From: Mycobacterium colombiense
GTDB taxonomy: Bacteria; Actinomycetota; Actinomycetes; Mycobacteriales; Mycobacteriaceae
NCBI RefSeq assembly: GCF_003284935.1
Contig: NZ_QMEV01000020.1
Location: 1-64,000, forward strand
Direction of reading: 5' to 3'
Length of the DNA stretch: 64,000 nucleotides
Under the pieces are notes generated by a model. The model had not been told where the DNA came from. It worked only from the letters and a program-made list of their open reading frames with translations, and ran no database searches. Shown here piece by piece: positions 36,808-44,975 of the stretch. How positions within the stretch are numbered: the stretch's first letter is position 1; each line of letters opens with the position of its first letter. Both the position numbers and the translations under genes were made by a program.

Positions 36808-37020
36808 ATGACCACATCAGACACGATGACGGACTTGGAGTCGCTTCCCGTCCGCATCAGTATCGCACAGGCGGCGGCCGTTTTCGGTCTGTCGCACAAG
36901 ACTATACGCCGATGGCTCGCCGAGGGGCGGATCAGCGGATACCGACTCGGCAAGCGCGCCATACGAATTGACCGCGACAGCCTGCTTGCGGTGCAGCGCC
37001 CGATTGGGGGCATGCTGTGA
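36808..37020 (+). CDS. Excisionase-like HTH protein
   Basis: A 70-aa MerR/excisionase-type DNA-binding protein: ISIAQAAAVFGLSHKTIRRW, then LAEGRISGYRLGKRAIRIDR. This is the winged-helix pattern of phage Xis proteins. Its place just after int in a phiRv2-like element supports control of excision. It is the first gene of a coupled chain that reaches 38383. The 181-bp gap before it holds its promoter; no clear box was picked. Confidence 0.82.
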   Translation: MTTSDTMTDLESLPVRISIAQAAAVFGLSHKTIRRWLAEGRISGYRLGKRAIRIDRDSLLAVQRPIGGML

Positions 37021-37274
37021 CCCCGGCAGAGCGCAAGCTCCGCGCCAAGATCGCCGGCCATGCCTCATGGAAGAACACGACGGACCGCGCCGCACGCACA
37101 GCTCCGGCTCGCAGAGCCGCGGCGGAACGTTTTGAGCGTCAAGTAGACCCCGAGGGCAAGTTAGCGCCGTCCGAGCGCGCCCAGCGCGCGGAGAGCGCGC
37201 GTAAAGAGCACATGGCTCGCCTGGCGCTGAAGTCCGCACGGGTGCGACGTGCCGGCGCTGGGGGTACTCAATGA
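37017..37274 (+). CDS. Conserved mycobacteriophage-type basic protein
   Basis: An 85-aa highly charged protein, TPAERKLRAKIAGHASWKNT at the start and EGKLAPSERAQRAESARKEH near the end. This pattern recurs in mycobacteriophages and in phiRv1/phiRv2-like elements as a protein of unknown function. GTG 37017 overlaps the excisionase stop (GTGA), and its own stop overlaps the next start. Confidence 0.75.
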   Translation: MTPAERKLRAKIAGHASWKNTTDRAARTAPARRAAAERFERQVDPEGKLAPSERAQRAESARKEHMARLALKSARVRRAGAGGTQ

Positions 37275-37366
37275 CCGAACCAACCGAACCAGATGAGTAC
37301 GTGTTGACTGACGCGCAATGGCGCGCCGTGCGCCCGTTATTCGAGAGCTTCGATGACGACGAATGA
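37271..37366 (+). CDS. Short acidic 31-aa ORF
   Basis: MTEPTEPDEYVLTDAQWRAV and a DDDE end. It is too short for normal ORF calls, but its ATG overlaps the previous stop (ATGA) and its 3' end overlaps the next gene by 14 bp, the same coupling as its neighbours. It is a strongly acidic peptide, unlike the basic genes around it. Confidence 0.5.
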   Translation: MTEPTEPDEYVLTDAQWRAVRPLFESFDDDE

Positions 37367-37994
37367 CAACATTATTCTGCGGCCCATAGCTGATTGGCCG
37401 TACTCCATCGCAAGCAATATCGAGGTATGGAGTCATCAGCGCATAGTCGGCGCAAAGAATGGCAGCAAAAGAACCATTATGGCTCGGCGAATAACGCCAG
37501 TGGGTCGCCGTGTTACGCTCTCGGATGCGCCCAGGAAAGAAACCTTTAATGTCGATCGACTATATAGGCGGTACTTTCCAGAAATCGCATATCCGAAAGT
37601 GCAAGCGTGTTGCCGAAATGGCCATCCGCTGATAGAGCCTGCGCACGAAGTCCAGTCCGATTGGCTGCCACCGCGGGTGGCCTACTGGGGTTGCGGGAAC
37701 CGGATTTGCCGGCATTGCAATCCCGACTTGCCCGAGAAATTCGCAAACGGATATTCACGTGCTTCCGGAAGCCCGGAGCGACCGCGCGGCGATAATGACG
37801 AAATAGCCGGGATGGTCAGCCTCGGCCATGGCTTTCAGATAGAGACGATAGGCGATGCCGATATGCCGCGTCCCGACCTGGTACCCGACCGTCTGCGCGA
37901 GCTGGATGCCCTGCTGCGCGAGATGCCGCAGGGCACGGCATGGGGTGCCGATGACTATGCGCCGGGGTGCCATGGATTCGCGGCGAGGCCGTGA
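37353..37994 (+). CDS. Putative NUMOD4-like/zinc-finger protein of the element
   Basis: A 213-aa protein. The N-terminus (ILRPIADWPYSIASNIEVWS) resembles NUMOD4-type segments found before HNH nucleases. The middle has cysteine/histidine pairs ACCRNGHPL and GNRICRHCNPD that could bind zinc in an HNH-like or finger arrangement. A complete HNH triad is not clear. The C-terminal LVPDRLRELDALLREMPQGT is helical. Its GC content is lower than that of host genes. Confidence 0.5.
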   Translation: MTTNDNIILRPIADWPYSIASNIEVWSHQRIVGAKNGSKRTIMARRITPVGRRVTLSDAPRKETFNVDRLYRRYFPEIAYPKVQACCRNGHPLIEPAHEVQSDWLPPRVAYWGCGNRICRHCNPDLPEKFANGYSRASGSPERPRGDNDEIAGMVSLGHGFQIETIGDADMPRPDLVPDRLRELDALLREMPQGTAWGADDYAPGCHGFAARP

Positions 37995-38383
37995 CTCGTC
38001 TAATGAGCCGGGACGCTCCCTCGGGAATTCACCGGCAGAATGTCTGGCGGGAGCGGGCGAAAGATACCGAGCTGCCATTGTGGCAGCGCGTCGCTGCGCT
38101 GGCCTATGGCAATCACAAAATGAACGGGCACGCCATTTTCACACCGGGAGAGCTGGTTAAGACGCTCGCCAAGCCGAAGGCCGAGGTATATCGCGCCATC
38201 GGTAAAGCGAAGGATAAAGGCTGGATCAGTCTGGATTCGACCGCGCGGTGTCTCGTGGTTCCCCCGCACGCGGTTGTGGGCGGCGACGGAGGGGGGTCGC
38301 TCGACCCTTGCCCCGTCCACGGCGGGGTGGCAACCAGTGCCACCCCGCGATCGCGAGCACGACACGCTGAGCAGCCACAATGA
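37991..38383 (+). CDS. Winged-helix DNA-binding protein
   Basis: A 130-aa protein with a winged-helix region (MNGHAIFTPGELVKTLAKPK then AEVYRAIGKAKDKGWISLDS), of the type seen in phage replication or control proteins. The C-terminus is low-complexity with CPVHGG. GTG 37991 overlaps the previous stop (GTGA), which defines the start better than the ATG at 37967. Confidence 0.62.
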   Translation: MTRLMSRDAPSGIHRQNVWRERAKDTELPLWQRVAALAYGNHKMNGHAIFTPGELVKTLAKPKAEVYRAIGKAKDKGWISLDSTARCLVVPPHAVVGGDGGGSLDPCPVHGGVATSATPRSRARHAEQPQ

Positions 38384-38775
38384 CCTGGTTTGTGCCGCCT
38401 GGGGTGTCTTTCAGTGATACCCAATGTTGCACTCAGTGCCACCCCGCACACGGGCTGACCAGCACGGATATGACGACACTCTATGACTCTATCTAGGCGT
38501 CCCAGTCCAGCAACTTGGCGACCAACAGGCCGCCCCAACTATTGACGACGCCGCGGGAGCGGGTTGATTCCCGTTTGCTTACCGAGCCCGGTTGCCGCGC
38601 TCCGCGCGGCCGGAACGAACCCGGCGTAATCGAGCGGGTTGTTAAAAGTCTCGCACTGGTCGGACGTTGAACGCTGGCCGGGCGCATATCACCGCAGGTA
38701 GATTACTTCCTCGCCTTTCTACTAAAGGTGGGAGATTCCCTATCGCGACATCTCCTAGAAAAGACAGACTTGAAA
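38384..38775. other. 392-bp gap in the element, no confident gene
   Basis: No supported gene is seen. A plus-strand frame from about 38490 to 38667 (ending VERVVKSLALVGR-like, then stop) has no start or ribosome-binding site and may be a remnant. There are short GC palindromes (CCGCGC/GCGCGG near 38596). It is the likely place of the promoter for the following small gene and capsid gene. Confidence 0.4.
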
Positions 38776-38973
38776 ATGAAAACTTGTGAACTTCCATTGC
38801 GCGTAACCTTTCCCGACTGCGTGAGCGGCGCCGTAGTGGATAGCGCCGAAGGCATCGTCGGCCTGCTCAATATCGCCGCCGGTCACGACACGATGCGGCT
38901 GGCTTTTGGGCCGACCCAGGTTCGCCAGCTGGCCGCGCTGTGCTTGAACATCGCTGACGAAATGGAGCGATAA
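38776..38973 (+). CDS. Hypothetical 65-aa protein
   Basis: MKTCELPLRVTFPDCVSGAV onward, ending LAALCLNIADEMER. The C-terminal GPTQVRQLAALCLNIADEME helix is common in small mycobacteriophage proteins of unknown role. A GTG at 38728 in the same frame could add 16 residues. A strong hairpin follows 8 bp after the stop, so this is the end of a transcript. Confidence 0.55.
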   Translation: MKTCELPLRVTFPDCVSGAVVDSAEGIVGLLNIAAGHDTMRLAFGPTQVRQLAALCLNIADEMER

Positions 38974-38980
38974 CCAGACT

Positions 38981-39023
38981 TCCCACGCCAGGCGGGCCCT
39001 CTCAGTCACCCCCTGGCGTGGGA
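38981..39023 (+). terminator. 12-bp-stem hairpin after the 65-aa gene
   Basis: TCCCACGCCAGG (38981-38992) pairs perfectly with CCTGGCGTGGGA (39012-39023) across a 19-base loop. It lies between the early small genes and the capsid gene. A short ATTT follows, so it may act as a terminator that separates early from structural transcription. Confidence 0.65.
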
Positions 39024-39215
39024 TTTGGCCACCGGCGGCCTTCCGGCACCGAAGACGCCCCACAGCCCCATCCGCTCCGCTGGCACAGCGGACAGCGGCG
39101 ATGGCCCATTCAGCCATCACCACTTGCTCGACTCGCTGGCACCGCGAGCGGCACGCCCAGGCACCGGGCGAAAAATTTCCGACCACACAAACAAGCAAGG
39201 AATCAGTTTTTTCAA

Positions 39216-40409
39216 ATGAGAGACATTACCGAACTGCGCGAAACTCGTGCCAAGCTCGCGGCCGCGCGGGCAGCGATCACCAGCAGCGTCGAGGCACGAG
39301 GCGACTCCCACGCCAACCCGAAAGAGAGCGAGGCGTTTCGACGCCTCACGGAGCGGATCGAGACCCTCAACGACGAGATCGAGGAGGCCGTGCGCGCCGG
39401 CCAAGACAACCCTCAAGCCCGGGCGGTCGCCGGGGCAATGGCTCGCGCGACGAACTGCAACCGCCCTGGCGCCGACGCGGGTACCCGAATCGGCGACCGC
39501 GCTGGCGCTGGCGATTGGGCCTCGCGGGCGGCTGATGCGATCTGGGCCGCCAACTCGTTCGACGGCGAGACCCGCGCCATCACCGCTAGCTCCATCGATT
39601 TGCCCAGCATGGTGTTGCCGCAGGTCGTCCCGATGGAACGCCCGAAGCGGGTCATCGATCTGTTGGTGGATCGCGCTGAATCACCAAGCAACGCATTCGA
39701 ATTCTGGCAGCAGACCACGCGCACCAATAACGCTGCGATGACCGCTGACTTCGCCACCAAACCGACGAGCACGTTCACGGTGACGCCGGTCGAGGACCGC
39801 CTGCGGGTGCTGGCGCACCTGTCCGAGGATGTTCCGAACAGGTTGTGGCTCGACTACGACGAGCTGCGGCAATTCCTGATTACCGAGCTTTACCAGGGAT
39901 TGTTGGATGCGCTTGAGGAGCAGGTCCTCAATGGCGACGGCAGCGGGGAGAATTTCGAGGGCATCCTGCACGCCTCCGGTACCACCGCAGTCGCTTTCGA
40001 CACCGACGTGCCGACCACCCTGCGTGGCGCGCTGTCGACGTTTGAGACTTCCGGTGTTCAGCCGACGGGGTGGGTGCTCAACCCCACGGACGCTGCCGCG
40101 CTCGACCTGCTGCGCGAAGGTGGCACCCCCGACTTGTTCGTCCTCGGCGGTGGATACCAGAACGGACCGGCGAACAGCGCCAACATTTTCGGCGACGTCC
40201 CGCGGCTCGTGAGCCCGCGCGTTCCTGCTGGGAAAGCATTGCTGGCGGATTGGACAAAGGTTCGTCTGTTCACGCGGGGCGGAATCCTGACAATGCTCGA
40301 TCCCTTCTCTGGATTCGCGACCAACACAACCCGATTGCGGTCGGAGATGCGCATCGGTATGGGCTTGCTGCGGCCGAGCGCCTTTGCGGTAATTGCTCTT
40401 TCGGCATGA
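39216..40409 (+). CDS. HK97-family major capsid protein
   Basis: A 397-aa capsid protein. Residues 1-70 are a charged coiled-coil delta (scaffold) domain (ELRETRAKLAAARAAITSSV, RLTERIETLNDEIEEAVRAG). The mature fold follows: VVPMERPKRVIDLLVDRAES, LDALEEQVLNGDGSGENFEG, GWVLNPTDAAALDLLREGG and the ending MRIGMGLLRPSAFAVI. The delta domain is normally removed by a prohead protease, but no protease gene is seen. ATG 39216 is the start. The stop overlaps the next gene. Confidence 0.9.
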   Translation: MRDITELRETRAKLAAARAAITSSVEARGDSHANPKESEAFRRLTERIETLNDEIEEAVRAGQDNPQARAVAGAMARATNCNRPGADAGTRIGDRAGAGDWASRAADAIWAANSFDGETRAITASSIDLPSMVLPQVVPMERPKRVIDLLVDRAESPSNAFEFWQQTTRTNNAAMTADFATKPTSTFTVTPVEDRLRVLAHLSEDVPNRLWLDYDELRQFLITELYQGLLDALEEQVLNGDGSGENFEGILHASGTTAVAFDTDVPTTLRGALSTFETSGVQPTGWVLNPTDAAALDLLREGGTPDLFVLGGGYQNGPANSANIFGDVPRLVSPRVPAGKALLADWTKVRLFTRGGILTMLDPFSGFATNTTRLRSEMRIGMGLLRPSAFAVIALSA

Positions 40410-40636
40410 TGCAGCGCGAACCACGGCACAGCTGGGTCAAGTTTGACGACGAGCGCGGGTTCAACGACGAGCCCGCGTTTGTCGATCTTGACGAGGCGGC
40501 ACGGCGCATGAGCCTGAGCAAGTCCGCCGTGATGGAGCTGGTCCGCATTCACGCTCTGCGATACACGGTGGCAGCCGGCGAGCTGCTCGTTGAGCCGGCG
40601 ATTCTGCACGGCGCAGTAACGACGCCTAGCAAGTAA
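40406..40636 (+). CDS. Small HTH protein coupled to the capsid gene
   Basis: A 76-aa protein with an excisionase-like helix-turn-helix: PAFVDLDEAARRMSLSKSAV then MELVRIHALRYTVAAGELLV. ATG 40406 overlaps the capsid stop as ATGA. A DNA-binding protein tied to the capsid gene could be a packaging or control factor; that is inference. The transcript ends at the hairpin 8 bp downstream. Confidence 0.6.
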   Translation: MMQREPRHSWVKFDDERGFNDEPAFVDLDEAARRMSLSKSAVMELVRIHALRYTVAAGELLVEPAILHGAVTTPSK

Positions 40637-40643
40637 AAACTTC

Positions 40644-40684
40644 GTGGCCTGGGGTGCTGAATGCCAGGCAGCACCCCAGGCCAC
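40644..40684 (+). terminator. Perfect 16-bp-stem hairpin
   Basis: GTGGCCTGGGGTGCTG (40644-40659) and its exact reverse complement (40669-40684) enclose a 9-base loop. It follows the capsid/HTH pair. There is no T-run, as is common for mycobacterial terminators. The 216-bp gap to the next gene (40637-40852) holds nothing else but short GC palindromes. Confidence 0.8.
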
Positions 40685-40852
40685 GGACAAACGTCCGGCG
40701 CCGTAGCGCACGCCGGATCACAGCCGCCGCGTATGGGGTCGGTTAACCTTCCCCGGCCCCGGCTCGCCGAGTGCACTTCGCGTGCAGCCGCTTAAACGCG
40801 GCGCCGCGATGCGGCGAGCCGCGCGGCGGCCGCTCACTCGACAGGACAACGT

Positions 40853-41389
40853 ATGCAACTCGGTTGGCGACTGTGGGTCATCGGCCACGGCAAGGGCGGT
40901 CTAAAGCTCTGCGCACCGTTCGTCACTGGGCCGCGGTGGCGTAACGACAACCCCGGAACCCCCCTTCCGCCTGTGACTCTCGCCGCCGATGGCATCCTGC
41001 GCGCCTCGTGCGTCTACGGGCATAATGACCCGCCGCAGCCGGGATGCGTGTGTGGCATTCACTATTGCGATACGCCGCACAGTTTGCTCACTATGGCACC
41101 CCGTAATAACCGGTGGATCGATTTGCGGCATTCGTCCTTCGCGCTCACGTTGGGCGAAGTCCACGGTCCCGTGCTGCCTGATGAATGGTACTTCCCGGAA
41201 CGGTGGAATCCTGCCGTCCTCAGTCGCCATCAGGGCAGCTGCCGCTGCGCTGAGTATCGGGTGCGCGCCATCGTGGGCCGCGCGGCCGCCGGCCTCAAGC
41301 ACTACGGCGTACCCGTCTACGAGGCCACCCCGACGCTGGAATACTTGCAGAGCGTCGAACGGCGTTGGCGCCGCGAGAGTCAGTCGTGA
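40853..41389 (+). CDS. Hypothetical cysteine-rich protein of the element
   Basis: A 178-aa protein with a central cluster SCVYGHNDPPQPGCVCGIHY and C in GSCRCAEYRVRA, which could bind zinc. It is otherwise unrecognised (WRLWVIGHGKGGLKLCAPF at the start). Its stop overlaps the HAD gene start (TGATG), so the two are made together. Confidence 0.6.
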   Translation: MQLGWRLWVIGHGKGGLKLCAPFVTGPRWRNDNPGTPLPPVTLAADGILRASCVYGHNDPPQPGCVCGIHYCDTPHSLLTMAPRNNRWIDLRHSSFALTLGEVHGPVLPDEWYFPERWNPAVLSRHQGSCRCAEYRVRAIVGRAAAGLKHYGVPVYEATPTLEYLQSVERRWRRESQS

Positions 41390-41763
41390 TGGCTCGCATC
41401 CCGGCCGCCATCATTGATGTTGACGACACGTTGGTCGACGCACGCGGGCGCAGGATCGCGCAGGGTATCGAGTTCGCGCGTCGCCAGTACGGCGCCGGTC
41501 GAACGATTGTGGTGGTTACCGCCCGCGAGGCACGGCTGTACCGGCAGACAACGCGTTGGCTGGCGATGAATCTGCCGGTGCCGTTCGTGGGTCCGTTCCA
41601 TCGCCGCAACGGCGACGCTCGGCCCTTCGCGATCGTCAAGCAAGAGATTTACCGACTGCTCAGCGAGCGCTTCGACATTTGTGCAGCCATCGATGACAAC
41701 CCATCCGTACTCGCGGCGTGGAGACAGCTAGGCATTCCGGAAGTCGAAGCCGTGCCACATTGA
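41389..41763 (+). CDS. HAD-superfamily phosphatase domain protein
   Basis: A 124-aa HAD protein: motif I AAIIDVDDTLVDARG (D-x-D-D-T), motif II VVVVTARE, Lys in PFAIVKQEIY and motif IV CAAIDDNPSVL. It looks like the phosphatase half of polynucleotide kinase/phosphatases, which remove 3' phosphates from nucleic-acid ends. Such domains occur in phages that repair cut tRNA. The substrate is inferred only. Confidence 0.78.
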   Translation: MARIPAAIIDVDDTLVDARGRRIAQGIEFARRQYGAGRTIVVVTAREARLYRQTTRWLAMNLPVPFVGPFHRRNGDARPFAIVKQEIYRLLSERFDICAAIDDNPSVLAAWRQLGIPEVEAVPH

Positions 41764-41885
41764 CAGAGGAAACCCGCAATGACCTACCACCATCCACCGA
41801 GGCCGTAATACGTGGAATGTGCTCACCAAATCTGTGATTAGCAGACTACGCACGATTCCCGAGAGATCATTGGAGAAGGATTGAA

Positions 41886-42587
41886 ATGTCCAGGCTAGGC
41901 CGCGGATTCCCCAATAACCAGCTGATGTGGCAGTTGCGGCCGTTGGTGACGCCGGTCCCGCAGTTCGATTCGACCGGCGCCGGCCTCTACAGCGGCAGCA
42001 ACGCCGGTAGCTGGACACACAACGTCGGCACCCACGCCAAAGCGGTGCTGATATTCGGAATGTGGTACAGCAACACAGGGTCCGGCAACGCAACCGTCAG
42101 CTTCGGAGGCACCAGCGTTCCATCAATTACCGGCCTCGGCGCCTATGGCAACACCACATGGGGCGGAGGCGGCGGCTACTACACCTATTACTACGTGTGG
42201 GCGATGCTGAATCCGCCCGCTGGGACCGTGACCGGAGCCTTCTCGATCCCCGGTGGATCAGGCTGGGCCATGACCATCAACTCGATTACTTACAGCAATG
42301 TTTCAAGCATCGGCGCTGGCCTGACCAACTACGGCGCCACGACCGCGGTATCCCATACCGGGGGCGTGTCCCCTAGCAACGGTAAGACGTTAGTCCATGG
42401 ACTCGCGCAAAACACCAGTGCGTCAACACCTTTCACGAGCTACAACCAGAATCAACGGTGGCGCTCGTCATCAGGCTACGCCATGCTGCTCGGTGACGCG
42501 CCGGCTGCGGCGTCGGTCCCGTTCACTGCTGTCGCACCGGCTGCCAGCCCCGACTGGGCCAGTCTTATCGTCCCACTGGCCGCGTAA
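41886..42587 (+). CDS. Gly/Ser/Tyr-rich putative virion surface protein
   Basis: A 233-aa beta-rich protein with low complexity (GGGGGYYTYYYVWAML, WTHNVGTHAKAVLIFGMWYS). Composition and the repeated short strands are like phage minor tail or decoration proteins. It lacks a signal peptide. In an element that makes only a capsid, a head-decoration protein is the simplest reading. The 122-bp gap before it is AT-richer and holds GGAGAAGG as ribosome-binding site. Confidence 0.55.
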   Translation: MSRLGRGFPNNQLMWQLRPLVTPVPQFDSTGAGLYSGSNAGSWTHNVGTHAKAVLIFGMWYSNTGSGNATVSFGGTSVPSITGLGAYGNTTWGGGGGYYTYYYVWAMLNPPAGTVTGAFSIPGGSGWAMTINSITYSNVSSIGAGLTNYGATTAVSHTGGVSPSNGKTLVHGLAQNTSASTPFTSYNQNQRWRSSSGYAMLLGDAPAAASVPFTAVAPAASPDWASLIVPLAA

Positions 42588-42824
42588 CTTCAAATACGAC
42601 CGACGCTGGCCGGGGATGGGTTTGATGACTCAAATGCGTTGCTTAGCAACATATTTGATCGTAGAATCGTCAGTATGACATCCACCCCCGGGGGCCCCTC
42701 GAAAGTTCGCGTGGCCGCATGCGGTGGTGACACCTGTCGCGGATTTCCCCCTCCGCGCGAGGAAGTACATTTTTTTTGGGACAACAAACCCAAACTGCAA
42801 ACGCGCAGCTCAGAGTAGGTTTTT

Positions 42825-43145
42825 ATGGAAACAACACCATCGCGACCATCGCCGCCACGAGGGTTACGTAAACGCTCAAAAGCCTTGTGGCACAGTGTAA
42901 TCGAATCATGCGAGCCGAATCCGACAGAGTTGGCGATTTTGCACGAATTCTGCTTTGTACTGGACGAAATAGACGTTTTAAGGACCGTTTTAGCGCGATC
43001 CGAGCCTGTCGTCACCGGCTCAACCGGACAGCCCCGACCCAATCCCCTATACGCCGAGCTTCGCCGGCACCGCGAGCTGGCCGACCGGCTGGCCCGCACA
43101 CTCGCCGTGCCGAGTGACAACGACGACGAATTGAGAAGATATTGA
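42825..43145 (+). CDS. P27-type phage terminase small subunit
   Basis: A 106-aa protein with the P27 layout: GLRKRSKALWHSVIESCEPN, TELAILHEFCFVLDEIDVL, then PVVTGSTGQPRPNPLYAELR and a helical C-terminus. Small terminases recognise the packaging site. No large terminase follows, so this subunit would have to recruit a helper phage motor to package this element, as in phage satellites. GC content is low around the start (42588-42824), where I see no gene. Confidence 0.8.
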   Translation: METTPSRPSPPRGLRKRSKALWHSVIESCEPNPTELAILHEFCFVLDEIDVLRTVLARSEPVVTGSTGQPRPNPLYAELRRHRELADRLARTLAVPSDNDDELRRY

Positions 43146-43285
43146 GGCGCCGACGCCAGCCGTCAGAAGACTGCGATTGCGGGGAGTGCAGGCTGTGGCG
43201 TATCCGCGTTATGCGCTGGGAGCGCAGACGCCGCGACTGTCCCGACCTGTTGCCAGAGCCCTACCCGCGGCGGCAGCACACTTAG
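43142..43285 (+). CDS. 47-aa TTG-start ORF coupled to terS
   Basis: The TTG overlaps the terminase stop (TTGA). The peptide is very basic with cysteines: RRRRQPSEDCDCGECRLWRI. It may bind zinc or nucleic acid. Short length and a TTG start make it uncertain, but the CxCxxC motif and coupling support it. Confidence 0.4.
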   Translation: MRRRRQPSEDCDCGECRLWRIRVMRWERRRRDCPDLLPEPYPRRQHT

Positions 43286-43350
43286 CCGTTAACCGACTTT
43301 GGTGAAGGTGCGCGGCGGCATCATGCCGCGCCGTGTCGTCCCTTCGAGCC

Positions 43351-44679
43351 CTATTCGACAAACAGGGCTGGATCGGCCAGTACGACGCTGGGCGGCACAT
43401 CGCCAACCCGTGTCAGTGACATGGGAGTCCGGTAGACCGTTCCCTGGTTTCCGCATGCGTTGGTTAACTGGGTGAAGGTTGAAACGCCGCCCAGCGTGCC
43501 ATCGGACTGCGGTTCCCACGACCAACTATCCGTGGCCGTCGCGCTTTGGTCTGTTCCGGGTTGGTTTATCCCATTGCATGGGCCAAACAGCAGCCGGGGT
43601 GCGTTCTGCCAACGGCCGTCGACAAAACGGAGCACTGCCGAATTCCTGCCGGTGGCCTCTTGGTGGTTCCGGTTGCCTAGCTCGGTCCCTGTGGCAACAC
43701 ATCCAGAGGGCGTACACAGTGAACGAAAGGCCCACCAAGCTATCGCCGAAGTGTCTCCCGTCGTGGGGGCGCCGTTGGCCGTCTGCTTGGCAAGGTTCTC
43801 ATCGAGGCGATAGGCGCCATCCAACCTCGGACCCACGACGGCCGAGGCTGCCGTGTCGGCCGTCGTGGAAACGACGACTGACGTAGGATCGGCCACGCTG
43901 ACACTCGGCGCCACGTCACCCGTCCGCGTCGCCAGCAACGGGGCTTGGAGCACCGTTCCCTGCGGGTCGCATTCATTCGTCATCGTGGTGTCGGTGAGAA
44001 CACCGCCGAGCGTTCCGTCGGGTTGGGGCTCCAACGACCATGTAACCAATCGTGTGTCCGCGCCGGCAACGACGCTTTTCCCGTCGGCTCCCAAACACTT
44101 CGGATGTTGCACTTGTGCCCGCACGGGCTTCCGCTGCCAGCGGCCGTTGACAAAATGAAGCTCGGCTGTGTGACTCGGGTTGGACGCGACCCGATGGTTG
44201 TTGACGTCAAGCTCCGTCCCGGTAGCGGTGCAACCGGTAGGTCTGCATGATGACCGAAACGCCCACCAGACGATGTTGTCGCCTTTGGATTCTCGGTCGG
44301 GGTAGGGCGCGCCGTTCTCAGTCTGTTTTGCAAGGTCTGCCTGCACGAGATAGGTTCCGTCGAGCGGAGGAGCAGCTGGCAGGGCGTGCACTGGGACCGC
44401 GGCCGTGGTTGCCGCGACATGCCGCGACAGAACCGGCAGCGCGTGACCGCCCGCCACGAAAGTCGCCAAGCCCATCGCGCCGACGAGAACGCTAATAAGT
44501 AGCACCCGCAAGGGCATCGACAGTGGGCGGCGATTCGACTCGACTTCTGGCGCAGGGTCCTCAACCGACCATGCCAGTTCTGCAGCAACATCGGCGCCGC
44601 TCGCGCCTGGCACGACAGTGGTATTGGCGTCATCGGTGATCGCGATTTGGGTGTCGTCACCCTCGTCTATGGCCATCAT
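43351..44679 (-). CDS. Membrane protein with two tandem extracellular repeats
   Basis: A 442-aa protein. Residues 1-55 are an acidic cytoplasmic tail, 58-78 a single membrane helix (VLLISVLVGAMGLATFVAGG) and 106-442 two about 155-residue repeats. Both repeats open LDG(T/A)Y...LAKQT(E/A)NGAP and carry WWAFRS-x-C-x-P-x-GC-x-ATGTEL and W-x-EPQ-x-DGTLGGV. Paired cysteines suggest disulfides outside the cell. The genes around it are element genes on the other strand, so it reads as a lysogenic-conversion (moron) gene. GAGGGAGCC precedes ATG 44679. No family name is assigned. Confidence 0.72.
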   Translation of the reverse strand: MMAIDEGDDTQIAITDDANTTVVPGASGADVAAELAWSVEDPAPEVESNRRPLSMPLRVLLISVLVGAMGLATFVAGGHALPVLSRHVAATTAAVPVHALPAAPPLDGTYLVQADLAKQTENGAPYPDRESKGDNIVWWAFRSSCRPTGCTATGTELDVNNHRVASNPSHTAELHFVNGRWQRKPVRAQVQHPKCLGADGKSVVAGADTRLVTWSLEPQPDGTLGGVLTDTTMTNECDPQGTVLQAPLLATRTGDVAPSVSVADPTSVVVSTTADTAASAVVGPRLDGAYRLDENLAKQTANGAPTTGDTSAIAWWAFRSLCTPSGCVATGTELGNRNHQEATGRNSAVLRFVDGRWQNAPRLLFGPCNGINQPGTDQSATATDSWSWEPQSDGTLGGVSTFTQLTNACGNQGTVYRTPMSLTRVGDVPPSVVLADPALFVE

Positions 44680-44705
44680 GGCTCCCTCTCAATGGGGAAA
44701 GAGTA

Positions 44706-44750
44706 GGACTCGGCCTCGACAAGTCGCTCAGGTTTGGCGAGACCGAGTCC
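44706..44750 (-). terminator. Hairpin upstream of the membrane-protein gene
   Basis: GGACTCGGCCTCG (44706-44718) pairs with CGAGACCGAGTCC (44738-44750) with one mismatch. It stands between the 70-aa gene and the membrane-protein gene on the minus strand. It is probably a terminator for the short upstream transcript. Confidence 0.55.
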
Positions 44751-44762
44751 TGGGTCAGCGTT

Positions 44763-44975
44763 TTAGAGCAAGGCCAGATCGGCCCGCACTAAATCCTCAA
44801 AGCGCCGCTGCTCGTCTGCCACGCAGCAGAGCGCATCCACCCCGGCCTGTGTAGGCCGGGGTCCGCCGGTTGCCGAAAGCACCGCCCGAGCCACCCAGAT
44901 GTCTGGGTGGTCGGCGCCCATCCGGTCGGCGAGAAAGCAGAGCGTGGCATGTAAAAGATGAGCATCGCTGGTCAT
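44763..44975 (-). CDS. Hypothetical 70-aa protein
   Basis: MTSDAHLLHATLCFLADRMG onward, a helical soluble protein ending RFEDLVRADLALL. ATG 44975 overlaps the stop of the 102-aa gene (ATGA). Unrecognised. Confidence 0.55.
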   Translation of the reverse strand: MTSDAHLLHATLCFLADRMGADHPDIWVARAVLSATGGPRPTQAGVDALCCVADEQRRFEDLVRADLALL

